A DNA stretch of 64,000 bases from an uncultured Collinsella sp. (lineage in GTDB: Bacteria; Actinomycetota; Coriobacteriia; Coriobacteriales; Coriobacteriaceae): positions 1-64,000 of the forward strand of contig CAUCQW010000005.1 of the NCBI GenBank assembly GCA_958445065.1. Direction: 5' to 3'. A program made the translations under genes and the position numbers. Numbering within the stretch: the first letter of the stretch is position 1; each line of letters opens with the position of its first letter. Shown here in pieces: positions 41,671 to 49,371 of this stretch. The notes below the pieces were generated by a model. The model was given only the letters and a program-made list of their open reading frames with translations. It did not search any database and was not told the origin of the DNA.

Positions 41671-43674
41671 ATGTCGAAGCAAGCGGTCGTTGGAATCTTG
41701 GCGCATGTCGATGCCGGCAAGACCACGTTGGCCGAGGCCATGCTGTTCAACGCGGGTCGCATCCGCAAACGCGGCCGCGTGGACGATGGCGATTCGCATC
41801 TGGACACTAACGCGATCGAGCGCGAGCGCGGCATTACGATCTTCTCGTCGCAGGCCGTGCTCGACCATGGCGATACCCACGTCATGCTCGTGGATGCGCC
41901 GGGGCATGTCGATTTTTCTGCCGAAGCGGAGCGCACGCTGCGTGCCCTGGACTACGCGATTCTGGTGGTGGGCGCCAACGACGGCGTGCAAGGGCACACC
42001 GAAACCCTGTGGCGCCTGCTTGCACGCTATGACATCCCGACGTTCATCTTCATCAACAAAATCGATTTGGAGAATCCCGGCCGCGATGTTTTGCTGGCAC
42101 AACTTGGGCAGCGTCTTTCCGAGGGCTGCCTGGATGCCAATGAACTGCTGGCGGGCGGCGCCGTTCAGGAGGACGCTGCTGCATTGGACGAAGCGGCGCT
42201 CGAGGAGTTTCTTGAAGCGGGCGAGCTTTCTGTCGCAACGCTGTCGCGCATGGTTGCCGAGCGCAAGCTCTTTCCCTGCTTTGCCGGCTCGGCGCTCAAG
42301 GACCAAGGCGTGGACGAGCTGCTGGACGGCATATGCGCACTGATGCGTGAACAGGCATGGCTTCCGGAGTTTGCCGCGCGCGTCTATCGTGTCAGCCGCG
42401 GGGATCGCGGTGAGCGTTTGGCTTGGGTTAAGGTGACCGGCGGCGCGCTGCATGCCAAACAGATGATCGACGGACGTTCCGGCGCCGAGGCATGGGAGCA
42501 GAAGGTCGATCAGGTACGCATCTATAACGGCGAAAAGTATGAGCCGGTCCAAGAAGTTGCTGCTGGCGGTATTTGTGCCGTGACGGGCCTTGCACACGTC
42601 CGCCCAGGGGACACCCTGGGCGCGGAGCCTGCGGGCGATGTGCCCGTCATTGCGCCAGTCCTTACCTATACAGTGCTTCCGGGCGAACACGACGTCCATG
42701 CGGTGTTCAAAGCGTTGACTGAGCTGGCGGATGAAGATCCCATGCTCGGCGTAAGCTGGAATACGCATCTCGAGCAGATTCATTTGCAGTTGATGGGCTC
42801 CGTGCAACTCGAGGTCGTGAAGCGGGTGTTGACCGATCGCTTTTGCCTTTCGGTTGAGTTTGAGTCTGGCGGCATTCTCTATAGGGAGACCATTTCTCAG
42901 CCGGTCGAGGGCGTGGGCCACTTTGAGCCGCTGCGCCACTATGCCGAGGTGCATCTGCGCCTGGAGCCGTTGCCAGCAGGTTCGGGCGTGCAGTTTGGCA
43001 CCGTGACCTCGACCGACGAGCTCGATCTTAACTGGCAGCGTCTGGCACTCACCAACGCCATGGAGCGCGACCACCTGGGCGTGCTGACCGGCTCGCCCAT
43101 CACCGATGTGCGCATTACGCTCACGGGCGGCCGCGCGCATGCCAAACACACCGAGGGCGGCGATTTTCGCCAGGCCACGTACCGCGCGATTCGCCAGGGT
43201 TTGATGCAGGCGCGCGAGGCGGGTGCGGCGGTGCTGCTGGAGCCGTGGTACCACTTTGAGCTCGAGGTGCCGGGGGAGTGCGTGGGCCGGGCGCTCTCGG
43301 ATGCCACGCGCATGGGTGCCGAGTACGAGCCGCCGACGATGGCGGGCGACCGGGCGAAGCTTGTGGGTCGCGTGCCGGCATCCGAGGTGCAGGATTATGC
43401 GCTGGAGGTGGCTGCCTACACGAGCGGTCGCGGGCATCTGTACCTGGAGTTCGCCGGTTATGCGGCCTGTCATGATGCCGAGCGCGTCATCGAGGCGGCC
43501 GCCTATGAGCCCGAGGCCGATCTGCCCAACACACCCGACTCGGTTTTTTGCTCTCACGGCGCCGGCTACACGGTCAAATGGTACGACGTACCCGCCGCGG
43601 CGCACGTAAAGGTCGATCCCGCCACCTTCCGTCCCTGGCGAGCGGCAGACGCCGAGTTTTTCGGCCACATGTGA
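41671..43674 (+). CDS. TetM/TetW-like ribosomal protection GTPase
   Basis: 667 residues, five EF-G-type domains. G1 LAHVDAGKTTLAEAML, G2 ERERGITIF, G3 DAPGHVDF, G4 FINKID. Domain II has TVGLAHVRPGDTLG-like TGLAHVRPGDTLGAE; domain III SWNTHLEQIHLQLMG and VQLEVVKRVLTDRF; domain IV MERDHLGVLTGSPITDVRI, HTEGGDFRQATYRAIRQG. The overall layout fits tetracycline ribosomal-protection proteins, slightly longer than TetM (about 639). It is too divergent from TetM/O/W/Q to assume tetracycline resistance; several gut actinobacteria carry such chromosomal relatives. AGAGGAG precedes ATG 41671. The stop codon lies inside a hairpin repeat. Confidence 0.85.
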   Translation: MSKQAVVGILAHVDAGKTTLAEAMLFNAGRIRKRGRVDDGDSHLDTNAIERERGITIFSSQAVLDHGDTHVMLVDAPGHVDFSAEAERTLRALDYAILVVGANDGVQGHTETLWRLLARYDIPTFIFINKIDLENPGRDVLLAQLGQRLSEGCLDANELLAGGAVQEDAAALDEAALEEFLEAGELSVATLSRMVAERKLFPCFAGSALKDQGVDELLDGICALMREQAWLPEFAARVYRVSRGDRGERLAWVKVTGGALHAKQMIDGRSGAEAWEQKVDQVRIYNGEKYEPVQEVAAGGICAVTGLAHVRPGDTLGAEPAGDVPVIAPVLTYTVLPGEHDVHAVFKALTELADEDPMLGVSWNTHLEQIHLQLMGSVQLEVVKRVLTDRFCLSVEFESGGILYRETISQPVEGVGHFEPLRHYAEVHLRLEPLPAGSGVQFGTVTSTDELDLNWQRLALTNAMERDHLGVLTGSPITDVRITLTGGRAHAKHTEGGDFRQATYRAIRQGLMQAREAGAAVLLEPWYHFELEVPGECVGRALSDATRMGAEYEPPTMAGDRAKLVGRVPASEVQDYALEVAAYTSGRGHLYLEFAGYAACHDAERVIEAAAYEPEADLPNTPDSVFCSHGAGYTVKWYDVPAAAHVKVDPATFRPWRAADAEFFGHM

Positions 43675-43700
43675 CAAAGTGGCAGTCCCTTTGTCACATG
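43668..43700. repeat. GTGACAAAGGG hairpin repeat, copy 3
   Basis: CATGTGACAAAG (43668-43679) pairs perfectly with CTTTGTCACATG (43689-43700). The TetM-like stop codon TGA (43672-43674) is part of the left arm. Confidence 0.85.
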
Positions 43701-43703
43701 CTA

Positions 43704-43733
43704 TTGGTATAACTTGGTATAAGTTGGTATAAC
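43704..43733 (+). promoter_or_regulatory. Perfect triple 10-nt repeat upstream of the ATPase gene
   Basis: TTGGTATAAC, TTGGTATAAG and TTGGTATAAC follow without spacers, 35 bases ahead of the ATPase start. AT-rich and embedded in a GC-rich genome, each unit also resembles a -35 element. Likely an operator bound cooperatively, or an iteron-like binding site for the ATPase itself. A possible -10 TATTAT lies at 43735-43740. Confidence 0.6.
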
Positions 43734-43767
43734 TATTATCAGGGTTTGCCAATCCGAGGAGGCCGAC

Positions 43768-44886
43768 ATGAATCCAAATCCCTTTAAGCCAACGGCAGGC
43801 AAGCGGCCTCCGATGCTCATCGGTCGAGAGTCGGTCATCGAAGATTTCGAGGAAGGGCTCGATAACGGCGCCGGAGCGCCGGGTAGGCTCATGCTCATTA
43901 CGGGAAACCGCGGCTGCGGCAAAACGGTTCTCCTGCGAGAGCTGCAACGTCTAGCCAGCGAGCGCGGATGGGCGGTTATCTCCGATTCTGCTTCGCTTGG
44001 CTTGTGCGATCGCCTGGCCGACGCGCTTCGCTCGAATAAACCCGTTGTGACGTCAATGGAGTTTGGGCCGTCGTTTGGTCGGATGTCGGTCGAGGCGGCT
44101 CGGGCAAAGGGCGAGACGCTACGGGGGCTGGTCAACGAGCGCCTCAAGAAGCTCGGTCCAGGCAAGGGCATCCTGTTTGCGATTGACGAGGCGCAATCTG
44201 CGTCAATCGAGGAACTGGCGGCCCTTGCCGTTCTCTATCAGCAGGTGCTCGGAGATCAGGATGCTACGGGCCTGCCCGATAGCGACCAGCGCGGTCTTGC
44301 GCTGGTATTTGCCGGCTTGCCCAGTATGGTTGACGACCTGCTCGAAGAGCCGAGCGTGACGTTTTTGCGCCGTGCTCAGCAGCGTACGCTGGGGGCGATT
44401 TCTTTGCCCAAGGTGCGCGATTCATATGTCCAGACGGTCAAGGACGCCGGTCTTTACGTTGATGCGGAGACGGCGGACCTTGCGGCGCGCAAGAGTATGG
44501 GGCATCCCTACATGGTCCAGCTGGTGGGATATTACATGTGGCGCTCTGCTGTCCGGCGTGGCTCGCAGATCATCGAAAGCTGTGATGTCGAGGATGGCCA
44601 TGCGGATGCCGTCTCCGAGTTCTACGAAGCGGTCGACGCGCCTCTGTATTACGGGCTGCGCAGTCCACAGCGCCTTTTTATCGAGGCCATGGCTACTGAC
44701 GAGGGTAAGCCGACGCGCATGGCGGATATCATTGAGCGCTGCGATCGCACTCAGAGCTGGGCGAGTAAATATCGCGCAAGCCTGATTCGCGAGCGCGTCA
44801 TCGAAGCTGCCGGATACGGCCTCGTCCGGTTTACCGTGCCCATGCTGGGCGCGTACATTCGCGATCGAGTTATATGGCATGAGTAG
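43768..44886 (+). CDS. Orc/Cdc6-like AAA ATPase, paralog 1
   Basis: 372 residues. NPFKPTAGKRPPMLIGRESV and EDFEEGLDNG at the start; Walker A ITGNRGCGKTVLLRE; Walker B GILFAIDEAQSAS; sensor-1-like LALVFAGLPSMVDDLL; then FLRRAQQRTLGAISLPKVRD, MGHPYMVQLVGYYMW and a C-terminal winged helix (PTRMADIIERCDRTQSWASK YRASLIRERVIEAA without break). The layout is that of solitary STAND/Cdc6-type ATPases that bind DNA. It overlaps the UvrA gene by 8 bases and is a paralog of 47432-48532 and of the broken copy at 2928-3345. The client is unknown. GAGGAGG precedes ATG 43768. Confidence 0.8.
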   Translation: MNPNPFKPTAGKRPPMLIGRESVIEDFEEGLDNGAGAPGRLMLITGNRGCGKTVLLRELQRLASERGWAVISDSASLGLCDRLADALRSNKPVVTSMEFGPSFGRMSVEAARAKGETLRGLVNERLKKLGPGKGILFAIDEAQSASIEELAALAVLYQQVLGDQDATGLPDSDQRGLALVFAGLPSMVDDLLEEPSVTFLRRAQQRTLGAISLPKVRDSYVQTVKDAGLYVDAETADLAARKSMGHPYMVQLVGYYMWRSAVRRGSQIIESCDVEDGHADAVSEFYEAVDAPLYYGLRSPQRLFIEAMATDEGKPTRMADIIERCDRTQSWASKYRASLIRERVIEAAGYGLVRFTVPMLGAYIRDRVIWHE

Positions 44887-47392
44887 GGTGATAAAGGTGA
44901 CGGAACAGAAGATGAGCCCGCAGGCTATCGAGGTGCGCGGTGCGCGCGTCCATAACCTTAAGGACATCGATATCGATATCCCGCTGGGAAGGCTCGTGGG
45001 CATTGCCGGCGTGTCGGGGTCGGGCAAGAGTTCGCTGGCGCTGGGGGTTCTTTATGCCGAGGGCTCGCGCCGTTACCTGGAGGCGCTCAGCACCTATACC
45101 CGCCGACGGCTCACCCAGGCCGAGCACGCTCAGGTGGATGAAGTGCTGCACGTGCCGGCGGCGCTCGCGTTGCATCAGCGCCCTAGTGTGCCAGGCGTAC
45201 GCTCGACCTTTGGCACCATGACCGAGCTCAACAACAGTCTGCGTTTGCTCTTTAGCCGCTGTGCCCATCACGTGTGCCCACATTGCGGGGCGCGTGTGGA
45301 GCCGAGCCTTAACGTGGCCGCAGGCCTGTCGCTCACGTGTTCGACATGCGGCCGCGAGTTCTACGCGCCGAGTGCCGAGGATTTGGCTTTCAATAGCGGC
45401 GGTGCATGCCCCACCTGTGGCGGTACCGGTGTCATGCGCGAGGTGGACGAAGCGAGCCTGGTGCCCGATGAGTCCAAGACCATCAACGAAGGCGCGGTGC
45501 TTCCCTGGGGCACGCTCATGTGGGACTTGATGAAGCAGGTAGCCGGCGAGATGGGTGTGCGTACCGATGTGCCGTTTAACCAGCTCACACCTCAAGAGCG
45601 CGACATCGTGTTCCATGGTCCGGCGGTTAAGAAGCATATTCTCTACGTTCCCAAAAACGGCGAGGGCGCCACGCCGCTCGACTTTACCTATTACAACGCC
45701 GTCTATACGGTCGAGAATGCGCTCGCCAAGGTTAAGGACGATAAGGGACTAAAGCGCGTGGCTCGCTTTTTGCGCGAGGGCCCGTGCCGTGACTGCGGCG
45801 GCACGCGTCTCTCCGAGGTTGCGCGCCAGCCCCAGGTGCGCGGTATCAATCTGGCGCAGGCCGCGGCCATGACGTTGGGTGAGGCGATTGAGTGGGTGCG
45901 CGGGGTGCCCGCATCCTTGCCGGCCGAGATGCAGCCCATGGCAGTGGATATCTGCGATTCGTTTTTGAGCACGGCTCGTCGCCTGGTCGACCTGGGGCTC
46001 GATTACCTCTCGCTCGACCGCGCCGGTGCTACGCTCTCCACGGGTGAGCGCCAGCGTGTGCAGCTCGCCCGCGTGGTGCGCAACCGATCGACGGGCGTGC
46101 TTTATGTGCTGGACGAGCCTTCGATTGGCTTGCATCCTGCCAATGTCGACGGCTTGGTGGGCGTAATGCGCGATCTGGTGGATGACGGCAACACCGTGGT
46201 TGTTGTCGACCACGATACGCGCGTACTAGCGGAAGCCGACTATCTGGTTGAGATGGGCCCCGTTGCCGGAGCAGGCGGCGGTAATGTGATCGCTGCAGGC
46301 ACGGTGGACGAGGTAGAACAATCGCAGGGCAGCCGCATCGCGCCGTTTTTACGCGCAGACCCCAAGCGCTTGCGCCCGCAGGTGTCCGACGAGGAAATGT
46401 TCGACCGGGGCCATATCCGCATGGCGACCGATGCCATCCATACCGTCAAGCCGCTCGAAGTTGATATCCCACGCGGTCGCTTGGTCGCGGTGACGGGCGT
46501 TTCGGGTTCGGGTAAGACGACGTTGGTACTCGAGACGCTCATTCCGGCACTCAAGGCGCAGGCAGCCGGCGAGCGCCTGCCGGGGCACGTGCGTTGGGTC
46601 GATGCCGAGGGCATTGCCCGTGCAAATCTGATTGACGCTACGCCTATCGGCGCCAACGTGCGCTCGACGGTGGCAACTTATGCTGACATCCATGATGAGC
46701 TACGTCGCGCCTTCGCCCGTACGCCCGAGGCCAAGGCAGCCGGCTACAAGGCGGGCGCATTTAGCTACAACACTGGCGCCTTGCGCTGCCCTACGTGCGA
46801 TGGCACGGGCTCGATATCGCTCGACGTGCAGTTCTTGCCCGACGTCGAGATCGTCTGTCCGACATGTCGCGGCTCACGTTATGCAGACGCGGCTTCGCAT
46901 ATCCATCGCGAGGGCAAGGACGGGAGTCTGCTTACGTTGCCGCAGCTCATGGATATGAGTGTGGACGAGGCCCTCGACGCCACGGTGGGTCTCAAGAAAG
47001 TTCAGGCGCGCTTACAGACCTTACACGACTTGGGCTTGGGCTATCTCACGCTCGGTGAGCCCACGCCGGCGCTCTCGGGCGGCGAGGCGCAGCGTCTTAA
47101 GCTTGCGAGCGAGATGGGCCGCGTGCAGGATGATGCCGTATTCGTATTCGATGAGCCCACGATCGGCCTGCATCCGCTCGATGTCCAGGTGTTGCTGAGT
47201 GTATTTGACGGCCTCGTTGCCAAAGGCGCCACAGTTGTCGTGATCGAGCACGACCTCGACCTTATCCGTAACGCCGATTACGTAATCGACATGGGCCCGG
47301 GCGGTGGCGACGCGGGCGGGCAAATCGTGTGCGCCGGCACGCCGGCGGATATCGCTGCTTGCTCCAAGAGCATTACCGGTTGTTATCTATAG
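44879..47392 (+). CDS. Class II UvrA (UvrA2-like) ABC ATPase
   Basis: 837 residues, shorter than the ~940 of UvrA. First half: Walker A GVSGSGKSSLALGVL, zinc site CPHCGARVEP and CSTCGREFYA, then FNSGGACPTCGGTG. The ~100-residue UvrB-binding domain between these is absent. Signatures LSTGERQRVQLARV and LSGGEAQRLKLASEM; second Walker A GVSGSGKTTLVLET; C-terminal zinc module CPTCDGTGSISLD and CPTCRGSRYAD; Walker B FVFDEPTIGLHP. This set defines UvrA2, tied to drug tolerance in some actinobacteria and not to canonical repair. Start chosen at ATG 44879 (overlap); 44912 (MSPQAIEV) is an alternative. Confidence 0.88.
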   Translation: MSRVIKVTEQKMSPQAIEVRGARVHNLKDIDIDIPLGRLVGIAGVSGSGKSSLALGVLYAEGSRRYLEALSTYTRRRLTQAEHAQVDEVLHVPAALALHQRPSVPGVRSTFGTMTELNNSLRLLFSRCAHHVCPHCGARVEPSLNVAAGLSLTCSTCGREFYAPSAEDLAFNSGGACPTCGGTGVMREVDEASLVPDESKTINEGAVLPWGTLMWDLMKQVAGEMGVRTDVPFNQLTPQERDIVFHGPAVKKHILYVPKNGEGATPLDFTYYNAVYTVENALAKVKDDKGLKRVARFLREGPCRDCGGTRLSEVARQPQVRGINLAQAAAMTLGEAIEWVRGVPASLPAEMQPMAVDICDSFLSTARRLVDLGLDYLSLDRAGATLSTGERQRVQLARVVRNRSTGVLYVLDEPSIGLHPANVDGLVGVMRDLVDDGNTVVVVDHDTRVLAEADYLVEMGPVAGAGGGNVIAAGTVDEVEQSQGSRIAPFLRADPKRLRPQVSDEEMFDRGHIRMATDAIHTVKPLEVDIPRGRLVAVTGVSGSGKTTLVLETLIPALKAQAAGERLPGHVRWVDAEGIARANLIDATPIGANVRSTVATYADIHDELRRAFARTPEAKAAGYKAGAFSYNTGALRCPTCDGTGSISLDVQFLPDVEIVCPTCRGSRYADAASHIHREGKDGSLLTLPQLMDMSVDEALDATVGLKKVQARLQTLHDLGLGYLTLGEPTPALSGGEAQRLKLASEMGRVQDDAVFVFDEPTIGLHPLDVQVLLSVFDGLVAKGATVVVIEHDLDLIRNADYVIDMGPGGGDAGGQIVCAGTPADIAACSKSITGCYL

Positions 47393-47395
47393 GCG

Positions 47396-47425
47396 ATGCG
47401 ACAAAGGGGCACTCCTTTGTCGCAT
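47396..47425. repeat. GTGACAAAGGG hairpin repeat, copy 4
   Basis: ATGCGACAAAGG (47396-47407) pairs with CCTTTGTCGCAT (47414-47425). The third stem base pair is C-G where other copies have T-A: GCGAC with GTCGC. Three bases past the uvrA2 stop, seven before the convergent ATPase stop. Confidence 0.85.
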
Positions 47426-47431
47426 TGACTT

Positions 47432-48532
47432 CTATTTCACGCATTGAGCCGCGAGATAGTCGCGGAAGAATGGCAATTCAAATGCGACGAGCCCTCGTCC
47501 TCGTTCCCCGATGATGCCGGCATCTATCATGCGGCGTCGGTAGCGGGAGACCTGCTGCGGCGAACGCTTAAGGCGCTCGACAAGGTCGGCGGTGGTGGAC
47601 TCTTCCTCGTCATCGAGCATGGCGATGAGGAATCGCTTGTCCTCTGCCGTGAGTTCCCGATAGGTTGCCGCGAGGATTCGGTCGTCCATCTCGTCGCGCG
47701 CGATTTTGATTCCCAGGTCAAAGTCGCGTGACGAGATCTCCTTCGAATCGCTTGTGAGGTCCCAGGCACGGTAGCCTACGAGTTGCAATAGGAAGGGAAA
47801 ACCAGAGATCGAGCGAACGGCTCGATCGATTCCCTCAGCATCTGCCAGGCGATCGTTTTCCTGGATTGTGCGAATCAAGGCCTCGCGCACGTCATAGTCG
47901 GCAATGCGGCCCAGATGATATTGTTGGGCGCGGCGAAGGAACGAGACCGTCTTGTGGTTCAGTAGCGTCGATACGTTGTTGGGAAGTCCCGCCATGAGCA
48001 GGGCGACGCGTTTCCCATCGGTCACAAAGTGCTGATACGTCGCTGCGAGCTGAATCATCTCGTTGAGTGTCGGGTCCACCTCGTCAACCGTGACGAGCAG
48101 ACCGGTGCCCGCCTCGTTGAGCTGGTCGATGATGTCGCTCATGCGATAACGCCAGGTTGAGGCATCGTGAACGCGATTGACCTCGATGCTGCCGAGCGGT
48201 GCAATTCCGAGACCGGTGACTTCGAAGTGGTTGGACGGGTCGATAAGATGGCCGGCAGCACGTTTCGCCCCGAGCTCGATTTCCTCAAGCATTCCCGGGA
48301 GCGCGGTCGTCTTTACGGCAATCCAGCCGTGGGATTCCGCCCTTGTCGCGAGCGACGACATGAGAGCGGTTTTACCGGTTCCACGCGCGCCTGAGAAGAT
48401 CGATGTTAATTCTGGGCGCCTGCGCTGGCTCAAGAAGGCACGGTCCAAATCCCGAATAATCTGTTGTCTGCCAGCGAGATGGGCAGGAACCTCACCAAAA
48501 CTGGGGGTAAATGGGTTCTCGAGATATTTCAC
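47432..48532 (-). CDS. Orc/Cdc6-like AAA ATPase, paralog 2
   Basis: 366 residues from GTG 48532 (AGGAG upstream). MKYLENPFTPSFGEVPAHLA and GRQQIIRDLDRAFLS; Walker A FSGARGTGKTALMSS; LLVTVDEVDPTLNEM (Walker B DE); ALLMAGLPNNVSTLL; SFLRRAQQYHLGRI; then FPFLLQLVGYRAWDL and a winged helix TADLVERLKRSPQQVSRYRR with MIDAGIIGERG. Clear paralog of 43768-44886 (shared NPF-P-G, GLP--V--LL and FLRRAQQ-xLG). The two face inward across the uvrA2 gene. A third copy is a fragment at 2928-3345. Function unknown. Confidence 0.8.
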   Translation of the reverse strand: MKYLENPFTPSFGEVPAHLAGRQQIIRDLDRAFLSQRRRPELTSIFSGARGTGKTALMSSLATRAESHGWIAVKTTALPGMLEEIELGAKRAAGHLIDPSNHFEVTGLGIAPLGSIEVNRVHDASTWRYRMSDIIDQLNEAGTGLLVTVDEVDPTLNEMIQLAATYQHFVTDGKRVALLMAGLPNNVSTLLNHKTVSFLRRAQQYHLGRIADYDVREALIRTIQENDRLADAEGIDRAVRSISGFPFLLQLVGYRAWDLTSDSKEISSRDFDLGIKIARDEMDDRILAATYRELTAEDKRFLIAMLDDEEESTTADLVERLKRSPQQVSRYRRRMIDAGIIGERGRGLVAFELPFFRDYLAAQCVK

Positions 48533-48649
48533 AAGGCTCTCCTTTCACACCGCCGTTTAACTTCATTTTACTTTAGTTAATTCTGATTAAAAGTGATGGC
48601 TCTTTATCTAGAGCATCAATTAGGCGTGTGTGCCGTCGGCGTGGCGCTT

Positions 48650-48684
48650 GAATGTGACAAAGGGTCAGTCCCTTTGTCACATTC
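48650..48684. repeat. GTGACAAAGGG hairpin repeat, copy 5
   Basis: GAATGTGACAAAGGG (48650-48664) pairs perfectly with CCCTTTGTCACATTC (48670-48684) around TCAGT. The trmL stop codon (minus strand, 48677-48679) is inside the right arm. Confidence 0.85.
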
Positions 48685-49276
48685 CCGGAAAGCCTGTTTG
48701 GCGTAGGGCTTCGTAGAGGACGATGGCGGCGCTGTTGGAGAGGTTGAGTGCGCTGATGCGGTAGTCGTCCGGGTTGACGAAGTTGCCGCAGATATCCTGC
48801 TGAAGGATGGTCTCGTGGCTGTCCTCGGTATGTCCGAGCGATTCCTCGTGAGCTTCCCAGGCCTCGGCGTTATCGAGTGAGTCACAATCGCGCAGCATCG
48901 GGATGCGCTCGCAGCGCTCGGGCGCCGCGGCAAGCAGTGGCTCGGGAATGCCCGAGCTCTCGCTGCCAAAGACCAAATAGTCACCGTCGCGGTAGGTGCT
49001 TTGCGCATAGGTGCGGCGTGCCTTTTTGGTCAGCAGATGCAGATGGCCATCGGCGGGGGAGAGGCCGTTGCGCGCAAGGAAATCCTCCCAGCCGGCATAG
49101 GTCGTCACGTCCAAATTTTGCCAGTAGCCCAGACCGGCGCGACGTACCGTCTTGTCATCGAGGGAAAACCCCAGCGGCTCCACCAGATGCAGATGGGCAC
49201 CGGTGACCACGCAGGTACGGCCGATATTGCCCGTATTGGCCGGAATCTCGGGCGCATACAGCACGATATTGAACAT
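48677..49276 (-). CDS. trmL: tRNA (cytidine(34)-2'-O)-methyltransferase TrmL-like
   Basis: 199 residues, SPOUT knot. MFNIVLYAPEIPANTGNIGR at the start, HLVEPLGFSLDD, then LVFGSESSGIPEPLL and the C-terminal SALNLSNSAAIVLYEALRQ that forms the AdoMet knot. TrmL methylates the wobble position of tRNA-Leu. A ~40-residue insertion with ETILQQDICGNFVNPDDYRI between the knot motifs is longer than in E. coli TrmL (157 residues). AAGGAG precedes ATG 49276. The stop lies in hairpin copy 5. Confidence 0.88.
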   Translation of the reverse strand: MFNIVLYAPEIPANTGNIGRTCVVTGAHLHLVEPLGFSLDDKTVRRAGLGYWQNLDVTTYAGWEDFLARNGLSPADGHLHLLTKKARRTYAQSTYRDGDYLVFGSESSGIPEPLLAAAPERCERIPMLRDCDSLDNAEAWEAHEESLGHTEDSHETILQQDICGNFVNPDDYRISALNLSNSAAIVLYEALRQTGFPGM

Positions 49277-49299
49277 GAATCTCCTTGGCTCAGAACGAA

Positions 49300-49332
49300 A
49301 AACCACCACGAAGGGCACCTTCGTGGTGGTTT
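49300..49332 (-). terminator. Strong terminator after the G3E GTPase gene
   Basis: AAACCACCACGAAGG (49300-49314) pairs with CCTTCGTGGTGGTTT (49318-49332), loop GCA; on the minus strand TTTTT follows. Located 40 bases beyond the GTPase stop, before trmL. Confidence 0.9.
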
Positions 49333-49371
49333 GGCGGTTACGTAGGCGGAAAAATGCCCGCTTGGATAAAC

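Noticed and set aside
43704-43733. Possible CRISPR array
   Set aside because: Repeats are only 10 bases with no spacers, and no cas gene is present.
41470-43947. Minus-strand frame of 825 codons opposite the TetM-like gene
   Set aside because: It is the antisense mirror of a clear GTPase gene, with His/Arg/Leu-rich composition and no domain, as is common in GC-rich DNA.
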